This document shows positions 16,948 to 27,005 of a stretch of 64,000 nt of DNA, one piece after another. Location of the stretch: positions 2,170,001 to 2,234,000 of the forward strand of contig NZ_CP102798.1 of NCBI RefSeq assembly GCF_028356935.1, read 5' to 3'. Position 1 is the stretch's first letter. Each line of letters begins with the position of its first letter. The stretch comes from Lysinibacillus sp. OF-1 (lineage in GTDB: Bacteria > Bacillota > Bacilli > Bacillales_A > Planococcaceae). Position numbers and translations under genes: made by a program. The notes below the pieces were generated by a model. That model worked only from the letters and a program-made list of their open reading frames with translations, was not told where the DNA came from and made no database searches.

Positions 16948-17138
16948 ATTTGCAAAAGTTAAATGCTAATGGACTGTTTAATTATTGAGCAAATCACAGG
17001 CTTCATCACTCATACATCAACCTTTATCGTCCAACTTTTAAATTTTATCGTCTAACCATCAAAATGATAGTTTTTAAACTATGTTTTTGGGGAATTACTA
17101 AATTAGTAGTAGGTAAAAAGTAGGGAAGGGTGAGGTTG

Positions 17139-20093
17139 ATGAAAAAGCCGAATTTATTAAAGCAATTTTTTGCAAGAGAAGAAAGTACACAGGCGATAGC
17201 GCTGGCTACAGTTCAAGATCATCGTTTATTCTCATATGCCATGTCCTTTGCGAAGTATCACCCTGATATGATGATTGTCTTTGCAGCGGATGGAGAAATT
17301 ATTTATGTAAATCAAGAGGCACTCTATCAACTATTACACTATCGACCAAGCCATGCAGAGGATTTTAAGCGAATTTTGACGGTCCCTGATTATAAGCGGC
17401 TAAAAAGAGCATTCAACCAAACATTGCGGGGGAAATCGGTCAAAATTGATATAGAAAGGCTACAGCATCAAGGTCAACAGCTAAGCCTTGTACTAACATT
17501 TATACCGATTAAAAATGGTGAGGATCAGGCAGAGGGGCTTTATTTAATTATTGAAGATATGTCTACCTATTCTGCGATGAAGCATCAATTATTGCTTCAT
17601 GAAAAGCATTTAAATTATGCTCAGCATATTGCCGCAGTAGGGAGCTGGGAATACTTTATTCAGCATGACAAGCTGTATTGCTCCGATAATTTTTATCAAA
17701 TTTTTGGCTTTAGCCGTTCAGAAAACGACGGTATTGATCGAGCTTTCCAATTCATCCATCCAGATGACCATGAAAAGACCTACGATGCATTTAACAATGC
17801 CCGAAAAGGCATCAACTTGAATAGTGAATTTCGAATATACCATGGTGAAACTCATGATTTACGTTATGTACAAGCAGCGGCAGAAGTAACTTGGAAGGAT
17901 AATAAGCCCTTTAAGATGGTTGGGGTTGTAAAGGATCAGACAGCTTTTAAACTGCTTGAGCAGGCATTAAATGATACACTCGCCAACTATCATTATATTT
18001 TTAATCATTTAGATGCGGGGATTTGGATGCGAGATTCCATTCGGGGAACAATGCTTTTTGCCTCAAAAGGGCTAGAGGGGATTTTAGGCATTCCACTAGC
18101 GAAGCTTTACGAAGACGCCGAAGTATGGATTAACATGATTCACCCTGCACATCGCGAGGAGGTACTAGCGTACACCGATTATCTTGCTATCGGCAAGAGC
18201 TACCAAGTGATTTATCGTATTTTTACAGGTGAAAACCAAACAAAATGGTTGCTTGAGCAAATTGTACCGAGACTCGATGAGAAGGGAAAAGTAAATCAAA
18301 TTTTTGGCTTAGTAACGGATATTACAAAGGAGGTTGAACGAGAAAAGAAGCTCAATTATTTAGTGTACTATGATGAATTGACAGGCTTACCAAATCAATT
18401 GAGCTTGCATGATAAAGTGGACACGCTCTGTTCGGCAGGCGAGCCATTTGCCCTTCTCTATATTTCCATTAATCGTTTTCATGTGCTAAATAATGCATTA
18501 GGTTCACAAATCGGTGATGAGCTTCTTCGAGTGGTGACCCAGCATTTTGCCAAGCTTCTCGATGATACTAGTTACTTGGCACGCCTAGACCATCAGCATT
18601 TTATTTTGGTCATGAAAAAATATGTGAGTAAACAGCATATTTACGCATTGGCTAATCGTTTACTGAAAATCTTTGATACCGCTCTGACGATTAAAGACTA
18701 TCAATTGCATCTCTCTGCTAGCATTGGCATTGTTTTTTATCCTGAGGAAGGTAGAAAGAGAAATATCTTATTAGAAAATGCTTACTCTGCTTTGTGCTAT
18801 GCGAAGCAACAAGGGCGCAATCGCTTTCATATTTATGCCTTTACAGAAGATATTACTTCCTATAAGCAATATGTGCTAGATCGTGATATGCGTCAAGCGA
18901 TGTTAAATGAAGAATTTGAGCTATATTTTCAGCCATTGGTAGAGCCACAAAAAGGCAATATTTATGGGGCAGAGGCGTTAATTCGTTGGCATCATAAAGA
19001 ATGGGGGCTTGTGTCACCTGGTGAATTTATCCCTTTAGCGGAAGAAAATCATATGATCCATATTATTACAGATTGGGTCATTAAAAAAGCATGTGCTTTC
19101 TTGCGGAAATGGAAGCAAGATGGGCATGTACTGCGTACGATTAACATCAAAATTTCACCTATTCGTTTGATGAAAAGGGGCTTTGTCCCATTTCTTCAAG
19201 AGCAATTGCAGCTCAATGAAATCCCTGCTCACTATTTACAATTAGAAATTACAGAAAGGACCATTTTAAAAAATAGCGCAAGTGTTATGACGGTATTAAA
19301 GGAATTGCAAGAACTTGGTGTCAAAATTGCTATTGGTGATTTTGGAACAGGCTATTCATCGTTAGAATCATTGCGCACGTTTCAGCCAACAACGCTTCAT
19401 ATCTATGAGGCGTTTATTCGGCAAATTCGCCATGATCATCCTATTGAAAATGGGCTTATCTCAACAACGATCTATTTAGCAAAAATGCTAGGTATTCAAG
19501 TAGTGGCAAAAGGGGTCGAAAGCTATGATCAATATATTTTTTTAAAGCAGCATGAATGTCATTATCTACAAGGAAGCATCTATTCAAAAGCAGTTCCTGC
19601 GAAGGCTTTTGAAAAAATGCTAGCTAAAGGCTTCTTAGAACCGCCGAAAGCAATTGTCCATCACAAGCCAGCTGTGGAGCGTCGCAAGTATTTTCGCTTT
19701 CATTTCCCAGCCTATGTGAAGGGCTCTATGACCATTATTGAAATGAACCAGCAAAAGCTTGCTATCGGTCATACGCCAATCGTGATTGAAAATATTAGCT
19801 TAGGGGGAATGAAGATTCGCTCTACACTGAAGCTACCAATCAATCAAACGATGAAGTTTCAATTTAACTTTGTGTTGATGAACCAGTCATTTACTATAGA
19901 AGGTACATTTAGATGGACATTAGAGGAAAAGTATCAAATTTATTCATACGGAGTAGCCTTCAATCTAACGCAGGAAAATGAGGGGAAATTAGCGCCTATC
20001 ATCAATCGTATGACAGCTTTGCATAATCAGCATGAAAAAATAGAGGGGACGCCCTTTATCTATGAAGATATTGAAGCTTATTTTAAAAAATAA
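17139..20093 (+). CDS. PAS-GGDEF-EAL-PilZ protein with degenerate GGDEF and EAL sites
   Basis: A 984-aa cytosolic protein. Three PAS-like domains (~25-150, 160-275, 285-400) lead to a GGDEF domain (~405-570) whose signature reads DHQHF, then an EAL domain (~590-840), then PilZ (~845-960). The EAL motif itself is present (EALIRW), but the DDFGTGYSS motif reads GDFGTGYSS, the LKIDRSF motif reads LHIYEAF, and VAEGVE reads VAKGVE, so catalytic and metal residues are lost. PilZ keeps RRKYFRF and NISLGGM, the c-di-GMP binding signature. I infer a c-di-GMP receptor rather than an enzyme. ATG 17139 is chosen over GTG 17130 by the position of GGGAAGG. Confidence 0.9.
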   Translation: MKKPNLLKQFFAREESTQAIALATVQDHRLFSYAMSFAKYHPDMMIVFAADGEIIYVNQEALYQLLHYRPSHAEDFKRILTVPDYKRLKRAFNQTLRGKSVKIDIERLQHQGQQLSLVLTFIPIKNGEDQAEGLYLIIEDMSTYSAMKHQLLLHEKHLNYAQHIAAVGSWEYFIQHDKLYCSDNFYQIFGFSRSENDGIDRAFQFIHPDDHEKTYDAFNNARKGINLNSEFRIYHGETHDLRYVQAAAEVTWKDNKPFKMVGVVKDQTAFKLLEQALNDTLANYHYIFNHLDAGIWMRDSIRGTMLFASKGLEGILGIPLAKLYEDAEVWINMIHPAHREEVLAYTDYLAIGKSYQVIYRIFTGENQTKWLLEQIVPRLDEKGKVNQIFGLVTDITKEVEREKKLNYLVYYDELTGLPNQLSLHDKVDTLCSAGEPFALLYISINRFHVLNNALGSQIGDELLRVVTQHFAKLLDDTSYLARLDHQHFILVMKKYVSKQHIYALANRLLKIFDTALTIKDYQLHLSASIGIVFYPEEGRKRNILLENAYSALCYAKQQGRNRFHIYAFTEDITSYKQYVLDRDMRQAMLNEEFELYFQPLVEPQKGNIYGAEALIRWHHKEWGLVSPGEFIPLAEENHMIHIITDWVIKKACAFLRKWKQDGHVLRTINIKISPIRLMKRGFVPFLQEQLQLNEIPAHYLQLEITERTILKNSASVMTVLKELQELGVKIAIGDFGTGYSSLESLRTFQPTTLHIYEAFIRQIRHDHPIENGLISTTIYLAKMLGIQVVAKGVESYDQYIFLKQHECHYLQGSIYSKAVPAKAFEKMLAKGFLEPPKAIVHHKPAVERRKYFRFHFPAYVKGSMTIIEMNQQKLAIGHTPIVIENISLGGMKIRSTLKLPINQTMKFQFNFVLMNQSFTIEGTFRWTLEEKYQIYSYGVAFNLTQENEGKLAPIINRMTALHNQHEKIEGTPFIYEDIEAYFKK

Positions 20094-20100
20094 TCCATTT

Positions 20101-20135
20101 AAAGATGCCCCTCTGTTTTAACGGGCATCTTTTTT
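20101..20135 (+). terminator. Rho-independent terminator
   Basis: AAAGATGCCC pairs with GGGCATCTTT around a 12-base loop, followed by T. Confidence 0.9.
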
Positions 20136-20212
20136 ATGGCTATGAATCCCACTATGCAAGCGTTTGAAAATGGCGAAAAATGTTTATACTCTCCAATAGA
20201 GGGGGGCGTTTT

Positions 20213-21646
20213 ATGGATAAAGTGGAGTATATGATGAAAAGCCTACAAAAAGCATTCTACCATTCCTCGGATTTGACAGTCAGACAAGTAGATTGGCATG
20301 AAGGGGATACGGCTATTTTATGATTTTACGCTTCTCTAGTTGATGCGAAGGAAGTACAAAAAGTACTGGATACCATTTATGCCCGTTTAGATACAGATAA
20401 ACCTTTTTGGAGTGAAACGTTAATTACGACATTGCAAGATTTTTCCTTACCGCAAGCGATTGAAAGAGTCTGTCAAGGGGAAACGATCGTGATATTGCCT
20501 GAAAGGGGAGAGATGCTGACACTTAGCATCATAAATGAGGTGCGTCGAAATCTCGAAGAGCCGATCAACGAACATATTCTTCGAGGTTCGCATGAGGGCT
20601 TGATTGAGCGTGCAGACACCAATTTAGCTTTGATACGAAAGCGAGTGAATAATCCCGCACTTGTCGTAAAATCTTTTTCGATTGGCCATCAAACGAAAAC
20701 AAAGGCCTATTATCTGTATATGGATGGGGTCATACAGCCTGAGACCTTACAGGAGGTTGAAAAGCGGATTGCAGCGATTCAGATCGACTATTTTTATAGT
20801 ATTGGTCAATTAAGCGATGCGTTAGAGGATTCGGTGTTATCGCCCTTTCCACAATTGTTAAATACAGAGCATCCAGATCGTGTAGTAGCCAATTTAGTGG
20901 AGGGCAAGGTCGTGGTCATGACAAATATTTCACCATCTGCCTTAATTGGTCCCGTGACCTTTTTCTCTTTCTATCAAACACCCGATGATTATAATGGTCG
21001 GGTTGTTGTTGGCTCCTTTTATAAAATCGTCCGCTTACTGTCGTTTATAACCGCGGTTTTTTTACCAGCTTTTTATATTGCAGTAGTTAGCTTTCATTTT
21101 GAGGTACTGCCACTAGAACTGAGTAATCAAGTGAAAAACGATGTGAATGAAATCCCTTATCGACCACTAATCGAAGCGCTCATTCTTGAAATCATTATGG
21201 AGCTTATTCGAGAATCGAGTATACGTTTGCCGCAATCTGTAGGGCAAACAATTGGAATCGTTGGGGGGCTAGTAATAGGAGATGCCATCGTTAATGCAGG
21301 GTTAGTGTCTAATTTAATGGTCATTGTCGTTGCCTTAACGGCTATTTCAAGCTATGTCGTTCCATCCGTTGAATTGAATAGTACCATACGTATGTTACGC
21401 TTTCCGTTTATGGTCCTAGCCTCATTGTTTGGGTTTTTAGGGATTGTCATAGGGGTTGTTATTTTACTCATTCATCTAATCAGTTTAACTTCTATTAAAC
21501 AGCCGTATTTTTCACCCATCGTACCTTTTCAGCCAAAAGCGGTGTATAAAATTTTTTTACGCTGGCCATTCATTAAACCGACTGTGCAAGTTACTTCCTT
21601 TGACCCACCAGAGGATGAACAGCTAAAAAATGAGGATACGCCATGA
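20213..21646 (+). pseudogene. GerA-family germinant receptor subunit A with in-frame TGA
   Basis: GerA-type subunits form the spore inner-membrane nutrient receptor with GerB and GerC. The frame from ATG 20213 (behind GAGGGGGG) runs into TGA at 20321-20323 (codon 37) and is then open without shift to 21646. Residues on both sides of the stop read as continuous GerA N-terminal sequence (VDWHEGDTAIL, stop, FYASLVDAKEVQ). The downstream part contains the full receptor body and about five membrane helices. A shortened protein could start at TTG 20432, though no good ribosome binding site is seen. A single nonsense change is the simplest reading; read-through is possible. The end overlaps gerB by ATGA. 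Confidence 0.8.
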
Positions 21647-22671
21647 AGTTTTCGCTATCTAAGGCTCAATTTTTTTTAGTACTATTTATTATTCAAACAG
21701 GTGTCGTCTATATTGCCTTCCAAACCCCTTTAATCATTTACAGTCAACATAATGCTTGGCTCGTTTTTATTTTAGCAAGTGTCATTCATTATGGTCTGTT
21801 GCTCCTGTTTGAACGCTATTATGCCTACTTTTATTTAAATCGATTTTTTCGCTGGGTCTATCAGCTTTATTGGATTTTATTAGCGGCTGTACTGATTGCC
21901 TATATGGGATATGTTTTGGCCACATGGGTATTACCACAAACCCCTGAATGGCTCGTTGTTGTACTGATTGTCGCACTATCCTTGTATGCCAACCTAGTAA
22001 GACCAGAAACGGTCATTAACATCGGTGTCATGCTCATACCAATCATTTTCCTTTTTGTGCTTTTTTTAATGCTGGCGATTCCCGATTTAACATGGAGTAA
22101 TCTATTTCCTATTGAATGGAATCATATGAGACAAATCATGGGGGGCTTGATTCATAGTACCTATGCTTTTTTTGGCATTGAAATGTACCTTCTTTATCGA
22201 CCATTTCTAAAACAAGATACACAGGTGAAAGGGCGGCCTTTATTCATCTACCAACTGGTCATTTTTGTATTTTATTTGATTTCCGTGCTTTTTACGCAAA
22301 TGTTCTTTGCCTTAGATGAAATCAAGTTGATCCCAGAGCCGATTATGTATATTTTAAAATCACAGGAAGTGACATTTGTTAAACGACTTGATATTTTCTT
22401 CGTCTATATTTGGCTATCATGGTCTATTGTCACGGTCATGATTTTTGGTCTGTCCTTTCGAGTGCTGTATCTTTCAAAAAAAAGGAAGCATCCGCAATGG
22501 AGTATTATTATCTACCATCTTTTACTGGCAATACTACCGCTCTTTATGATGCAATTTCAGCGCATTGAGTTTATTAAAAATTCTTTGCACTATGTATTAT
22601 TCTTTTTTACTTTTCTACTACCGCTCATCATTATCTGTTGGAATAAATGGAGGGGAAAACGTGTATCGTAA
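21643..22671 (+). CDS. GerB-family spore germination permease (endospore amino-acid permease)
   Basis: A 342-aa membrane protein with about ten hydrophobic segments, in the APC-superfamily spore permease family. Together with GerA and GerC proteins it builds the nutrient germinant receptor of the spore inner membrane and is thought to bind the germinant. The ATG overlaps the stop of gerA by 4 bp and the 3' end overlaps gerC by 11 bp, so the three are translationally coupled. Ligand specificity cannot be read. Expression is presumably forespore-specific (sigma-G in Bacillus); I could not identify a clean sigma-G promoter. Confidence 0.92.
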   Translation: MKFSLSKAQFFLVLFIIQTGVVYIAFQTPLIIYSQHNAWLVFILASVIHYGLLLLFERYYAYFYLNRFFRWVYQLYWILLAAVLIAYMGYVLATWVLPQTPEWLVVVLIVALSLYANLVRPETVINIGVMLIPIIFLFVLFLMLAIPDLTWSNLFPIEWNHMRQIMGGLIHSTYAFFGIEMYLLYRPFLKQDTQVKGRPLFIYQLVIFVFYLISVLFTQMFFALDEIKLIPEPIMYILKSQEVTFVKRLDIFFVYIWLSWSIVTVMIFGLSFRVLYLSKKRKHPQWSIIIYHLLLAILPLFMMQFQRIEFIKNSLHYVLFFFTFLLPLIIICWNKWRGKRVS

Positions 22672-23737
22672 AGGGAGTATAATCATCTTATCTATAGTGC
22701 TTTTAGCGGGATGTTGGGATGAACGTCTTTATAAAAATGCGTCTGTCGTAACACTCGTTGGTGTGGAAGGCTATGTTGGGGAGTACAAAGGCTATTATGC
22801 TTATCCGAATACAACAGCACAGCAAAATGAAGTGATTGAAGCGGAAGGGATTTCACCGAAAGATGTACGCAATAACGCCAATTTGAAAGTCGAGCAAACG
22901 CTTGATCTATCGGAGCTATCAACGCTCCTAATAGCGGATCAAACAGTGAGAGAGCCCATTTATGATATCTTGGATATTTATTTTCGCGATCCTCAAAATC
23001 CGATATCCATCAAAGTGGCGATAACAGAAGGGGATGTCAAACCATACGTCGACTTAACGAAGGATTTAGCTGGAAGCGCAGGCGTTTATTATGAACGCTT
23101 TATCGAAAGTACAGAGGAAAATACCTTTTTTCCGAAATTAGATTTACAAACGATTGGCTCGATGTTATTTGAACAAACAATCGATATCACGCTACCGTAT
23201 ATTCGGCTAGGTGAGGATAAAAAGCACGTTGTTGCGGCTGGTTTAGCTTTATTTTCAGGTCAAACCTTTACGGGCACAGTATTAACGCCAAAACAATCCC
23301 TCATCATGCTAATTTTAATGAATCAAACTAATAAGCAAGCACGTATGAGTTATATGTGGAAGCATGACGGGAAAGAAATGCCGATTACGGCAGATGTTAT
23401 CCATGTGAAGCGTAAATGGATAGTGGATGAGGAACTGAGACGAATAACGATGGATTACCAACTCGAGGTCGGAATTGAAGAATTCGCCCAAGATCATTTG
23501 TATAAAGAAACCATTTTTAAGGATGTTCAACAATTGATTCAAAAGCATTTGCAGGCGGAGTTTGAGGAGGTCTTACGTATACTTCAAAATCAAAAGTCTG
23601 ATACATTAGGAATTGGTCGCTATATTCGTGCCTATCACCCGAAGATGTTTAAGGACGACTGGCATACGGAATATACATCCTTACAGCTCGTGCCGTCTGT
23701 TCAAGTGAAAATCATTCGTACAGGTGTATTACGCTAA
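22661..23737 (+). CDS. GerC-family (Ger(x)C) germination lipoprotein
   Basis: A 358-aa lipoprotein subunit of the germinant receptor. GTG 22661 behind GGAGGGG gives a signal peptide with lipobox LAGC and the typical Trp-Asp right after Cys (CWDERLYKNASVV). The longer in-frame start at 22565 lies inside gerB and is rejected. The mature body resembles the three-domain GerC fold in length. It is coupled to gerB by overlap; a strong terminator follows. Confidence 0.92.
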   Translation: MYRKGSIIILSIVLLAGCWDERLYKNASVVTLVGVEGYVGEYKGYYAYPNTTAQQNEVIEAEGISPKDVRNNANLKVEQTLDLSELSTLLIADQTVREPIYDILDIYFRDPQNPISIKVAITEGDVKPYVDLTKDLAGSAGVYYERFIESTEENTFFPKLDLQTIGSMLFEQTIDITLPYIRLGEDKKHVVAAGLALFSGQTFTGTVLTPKQSLIMLILMNQTNKQARMSYMWKHDGKEMPITADVIHVKRKWIVDEELRRITMDYQLEVGIEEFAQDHLYKETIFKDVQQLIQKHLQAEFEEVLRILQNQKSDTLGIGRYIRAYHPKMFKDDWHTEYTSLQLVPSVQVKIIRTGVLR

Positions 23738-23775
23738 AAAATCGCCTTTCTCAAGAGGGAGAAAAGCGATTTTTT
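23737..23775. terminator. Bidirectional terminator, ger operon and MATE gene
   Basis: AAAAATCGCCTTTCTC pairs with GGGAGAAAAGCGATTTTTT. Both strands end in T-rich sequence, and the genes converge here. Confidence 0.88.
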
Positions 23776-23779
23776 GTCG

Positions 23780-25126
23780 TTAGACGGTAACTCTTTTTTG
23801 AACAATTAGCAGACGGATAAGCAGGGTGATTGCGCCCATTGTTAAACCAGCAACAAGTCCAATCCAATATCCAAATGGACCAAAATCAGTATGCGTAGCA
23901 AGGATATAGCCCACGGGCAAGCCAATGATCCAATACGAGATAATTGCCATCATAAATGTGATCATAACATCCTTATAGCCACGTAATGCCCCTTGTACGG
24001 GTGCTTGAATCGCATCCGAGAGCTGAAAAATGGCTGCATAAACTAAAAATTGTACAGCATACTCAAGTACTATAGGATCTGTTGAATACATATGAGCTAC
24101 AGGCTCACGTAAAATAAATAAGATACAAGCAGAAATAAAACTAAATAAAATGGCTGTGCCGACACATAGATAACTATAAATACGAGCATCCCGCATGCGA
24201 CCAGCACCAATTTCAAAGCCTACTAATATGGTAACACCCATGGAAATACTAAGCGGCACCATATAGAGCAGGGAGGTGAAATTTAAGGCAATTTGATGAG
24301 CAGCAATAATTTCTGTACTAAAATTACTCATCATCATGGTAACGGCAGAAAAAATGCTTGTTTCTGCAAATAAGGAGATGCCAATTGGCACACCAATCAG
24401 TAAAATTTCCTTCCATCGAAGCCATTCCAGCTTCGGCCAATGGTGGAACAAACGGAAACGTTCGAACGGTACTCGTTTGGCGATAATCCATACAGTAATC
24501 AAGAAAATGAGCCAGTACGTAATTGCTGTTGCGACACCTGCACCAATCCCGCCAAGCTCTGGTGCGCCGAATTTACCGAAAATAAAAATGTAGTTAAGGA
24601 CGATATTAATCGGCGTTGTCAATAATGTAATAATCATTGTGACACGTGTCTGCCCAAGGGCATCAATGAAACAACGCATGACAAAAAATAAGAATAAAGG
24701 TAAAAGACCAGCACACATCGCATAGATGTAGCCTTTTGCAATGCTATGTACAGCAGATTCTAAATTCATCTTGCTAAGTATCCAATCGATGCCAAAAAAG
24801 AGCCCTGTGAAGATGATGATTGCCAGCAAAATGGCTACATAAATACCTTGCTGAACGGCCTTTTTGGCATCCATCTCTTGTTTCGCTCCGACTAGCTGTG
24901 AGACAATCGGTGTAATGGCAAGGAGAATACCCGACAGTCCTGTATAAATCGGCATCCAAATGGAGGAGCCGATTGAGACACCTGCTAAATCGGCCGTCCC
25001 ATAGCGACTGGACATTAAAATATCAAAAAATGAAATAAGATAAATGGCTACTTGTGTTACTAAGATGGGAACAATCATTTTTAAAAGTAGTGCATATTTT
25101 TCCTTAATTGTGGATGTTTGGTACAT
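23780..25126 (-). CDS. MATE-family (NorM-like) multidrug efflux transporter
   Basis: A 448-aa inner-membrane antiporter of the MATE family with twelve hydrophobic segments in two homologous halves. Family-like segments are QVAIYLISFFDILMSSRYG near the N-terminus and LRGYKDVMITFMMAIISYW in the second half. It exports cationic drugs using Na+ or H+ gradients, by family. AAGGAAG is well placed before ATG 25126; the in-frame start at 25168 lacks a ribosome binding site. It is monocistronic. Confidence 0.9.
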   Translation of the reverse strand: MYQTSTIKEKYALLLKMIVPILVTQVAIYLISFFDILMSSRYGTADLAGVSIGSSIWMPIYTGLSGILLAITPIVSQLVGAKQEMDAKKAVQQGIYVAILLAIIIFTGLFFGIDWILSKMNLESAVHSIAKGYIYAMCAGLLPLFLFFVMRCFIDALGQTRVTMIITLLTTPINIVLNYIFIFGKFGAPELGGIGAGVATAITYWLIFLITVWIIAKRVPFERFRLFHHWPKLEWLRWKEILLIGVPIGISLFAETSIFSAVTMMMSNFSTEIIAAHQIALNFTSLLYMVPLSISMGVTILVGFEIGAGRMRDARIYSYLCVGTAILFSFISACILFILREPVAHMYSTDPIVLEYAVQFLVYAAIFQLSDAIQAPVQGALRGYKDVMITFMMAIISYWIIGLPVGYILATHTDFGPFGYWIGLVAGLTMGAITLLIRLLIVQKRVTV

Positions 25127-25298
25127 ATTTGATACTTCCTTCGTGAACATAATGAACAAGTATAGCATATGTAAAGAGAGAAAAGCTTGAAATTTTCGTG
25201 CTTCATCTATATCTTTTCTTCAGCATATAGTAAAATAGAACACTGTAAACAAAAAGTAGTGCGGACTACAATGGTTTTTAAGGAATAGGAGAATTAAT

Positions 25299-26375
25299 GT
25301 GAAACAACAAACTATCATTTTAACCGGTGGTGGGACAGCTGGCCATGTATCGTTAAATCAAGCGATACTCCCGTCTTTACTTGAACTTGGTTATGATGTC
25401 CACTATATTGGTTCAGAACAAGGTATTGAAAAAGAATTAATAGGCGAGGCCTTCCCCGATGTTCCGTTTTATGGCATTGCGAGTGGTAAATTGCGTCGTT
25501 ATTTCTCAGTGAAAAATTTTACAGACCCATTTAAAGTGCTTGCTGGAATGATGCAGGCTTTTCGTATTATTAAAAAAGTAAAGCCACAGGTTGTCTTTTC
25601 AAAGGGTGGCTTTGTTTCAGTACCTGTTGTTATGGCAGCAAAACTGGCAGGTGTGCCTGTTGTTATACATGAATCTGATGTGACACCTGGTCTTGCCAAT
25701 AAAATTGCCCTGCCTTTTGCCTCTCATGTGTTCACGATTTTTGAAGAAACACTAAAGCATTTACCACAAGAAAAGGCAACTTGCACAGGCTCCATTATTC
25801 GTCCGGAGTTGTTTGAGGGCGAACGGGCAAAAGGGTTATCATTCTGTGGCTTTTCAACATTAAAGCCTGTTTTACTAGTGATGGGCGGAAGTTTAGGCTC
25901 TGTTGTTCTAAATGAGGCATTGCGTCAAAACTTACCAGAGCTTTTAAAGCAATTTCATATTATTCATTTGTGTGGGAAAGGGAACTATGACCAAGCACTA
26001 GAGACAATGCCTGGCTACAAGCAATTTGAGTATGTGACAACAGAGTTACCTGATCTATTGCATGCAGCAGATTTTATCGTGTCACGAGCAGGCTCTAACT
26101 CCATTTTCGAATTTTTGGCACTACACAAGCCGATGCTATTAGTGCCGCTATCCGCACAAAAAAGTCGTGGGGATCAAATTTTAAATGCCAACTTGTTTAA
26201 AAAACAGGGCTATGCGGAAGTGCTGCAGGAAGAAGAATTAACAAAGGAATCTTTTATGAAGTCGGTTCATACATTAACAGAGTGTAAGGCAGAAATGGTA
26301 GAGAAGATGTCAAAAACGCAAAAACCAAAAACACCAGACGAAATGGCAACATTAATTTTGCACTACAAAAAATAA
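25299..26375 (+). CDS. murG: MurG, lipid II synthase (GlcNAc transferase)
   Basis: This transfers GlcNAc from UDP-GlcNAc to lipid I at the inner face of the membrane, the last cytosolic step of peptidoglycan precursor synthesis. The 358-aa GT-B protein shows the glycine-rich loop LTGGGTAGHVSLNQAI, HESDVTPGLANKIA, VMGGSLGS and the nucleotide-binding SRAGSNSIFEFLAL. The start is GTG 25299 behind AGGAG. It stands alone rather than in a dcw cluster, so the genome may have another murG copy. Confidence 0.92.
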   Translation: MKQQTIILTGGGTAGHVSLNQAILPSLLELGYDVHYIGSEQGIEKELIGEAFPDVPFYGIASGKLRRYFSVKNFTDPFKVLAGMMQAFRIIKKVKPQVVFSKGGFVSVPVVMAAKLAGVPVVIHESDVTPGLANKIALPFASHVFTIFEETLKHLPQEKATCTGSIIRPELFEGERAKGLSFCGFSTLKPVLLVMGGSLGSVVLNEALRQNLPELLKQFHIIHLCGKGNYDQALETMPGYKQFEYVTTELPDLLHAADFIVSRAGSNSIFEFLALHKPMLLVPLSAQKSRGDQILNANLFKKQGYAEVLQEEELTKESFMKSVHTLTECKAEMVEKMSKTQKPKTPDEMATLILHYKK

Positions 26376-26392
26376 AGGCTCTTTGAAAAAAG

Positions 26393-26440
26393 AAAAGAAG
26401 CTATGAGGCAGGTCAAAGATGACAAAACCTTATAGCTTCT
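26393..26440. terminator. Imperfect hairpin between murG and GNAT gene
   Basis: AAGAAGCTAT pairs with ATAGCTTCTT across a 28-base loop. It is placed between convergent genes. Confidence 0.55.
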
Positions 26441-26456
26441 TATTATATATGACACA

Positions 26457-27005
26457 TTACATGGCTTGCTCTTCGCCTTCTTGCATTTGATGTGCTGTTA
26501 TTAAGTAGAATAAATCTTTTTGAATTTTGAATAAATTAAATTGAGCTTCACCGCTATTGACCTGTTCTAATAAAGTCGGATGACTTTCATTGGCACTCAC
26601 CACATAAGGTAGCTTTAATGCGGCACGCTGTGATTTTAAATTTTCAACTCGTATACGGAGAAATACCGTATGGAAATTATAATCAAAAAATAACTCATTC
26701 AAAAATAGCATTTTTGCCTTTTGATTATAGCCTTTACCCTGGTAAGGGAGTCCAATCCACGTTCCTAAAAAGCCTGCACCGTCCTCCACATCGTGAATAC
26801 TAATGGTGCCGATTGGTTGACCCCAATCATCAGTAATGGTCCTCGAGATAGCGAGTCCTCTCGCTTCCTCTTCAATCAGTTGTTTTGTCATAAACCAATA
26901 CTCATCAGCGGATGTGGCTTTCTGACGGACAAAAGGGAATACAGAAGGGTGTGATAATAGCTCATAAAGCTCTGTACATTCATGCAGGTCTCGATGTTTA
27001 AGCAT
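26457..27005 (-). CDS. GNAT-family N-acetyltransferase (RimJ/RimL-like)
   Basis: A 182-aa protein with the GNAT core: a beta segment LGTWIGLPYQGKGYNQKAKM carrying the QGKGYN acetyl-CoA loop, then FHTVFLRIRVENLKSQRAALK, the N-x-x-S-x-R-A pattern typical of RimJ/RimL-type enzymes. The acceptor is unknown. GGAGG precedes ATG 27005. It is monocistronic. Confidence 0.85.
   Translation of the reverse strand: MLKHRDLHECTELYELLSHPSVFPFVRQKATSADEYWFMTKQLIEEEARGLAISRTITDDWGQPIGTISIHDVEDGAGFLGTWIGLPYQGKGYNQKAKMLFLNELFFDYNFHTVFLRIRVENLKSQRAALKLPYVVSANESHPTLLEQVNSGEAQFNLFKIQKDLFYLITAHQMQEGEEQAM

Noticed and set aside
20136-20212. Sigma-G promoter before the ger operon
   Set aside because: A TTTATACT resembles a -10 element, but no matching -35 element at correct spacing was found.
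22565-22660. Longer start of the GerC protein
   Set aside because: It lies inside gerB and would bury the lipoprotein signal; GTG 22661 has the ribosome binding site.
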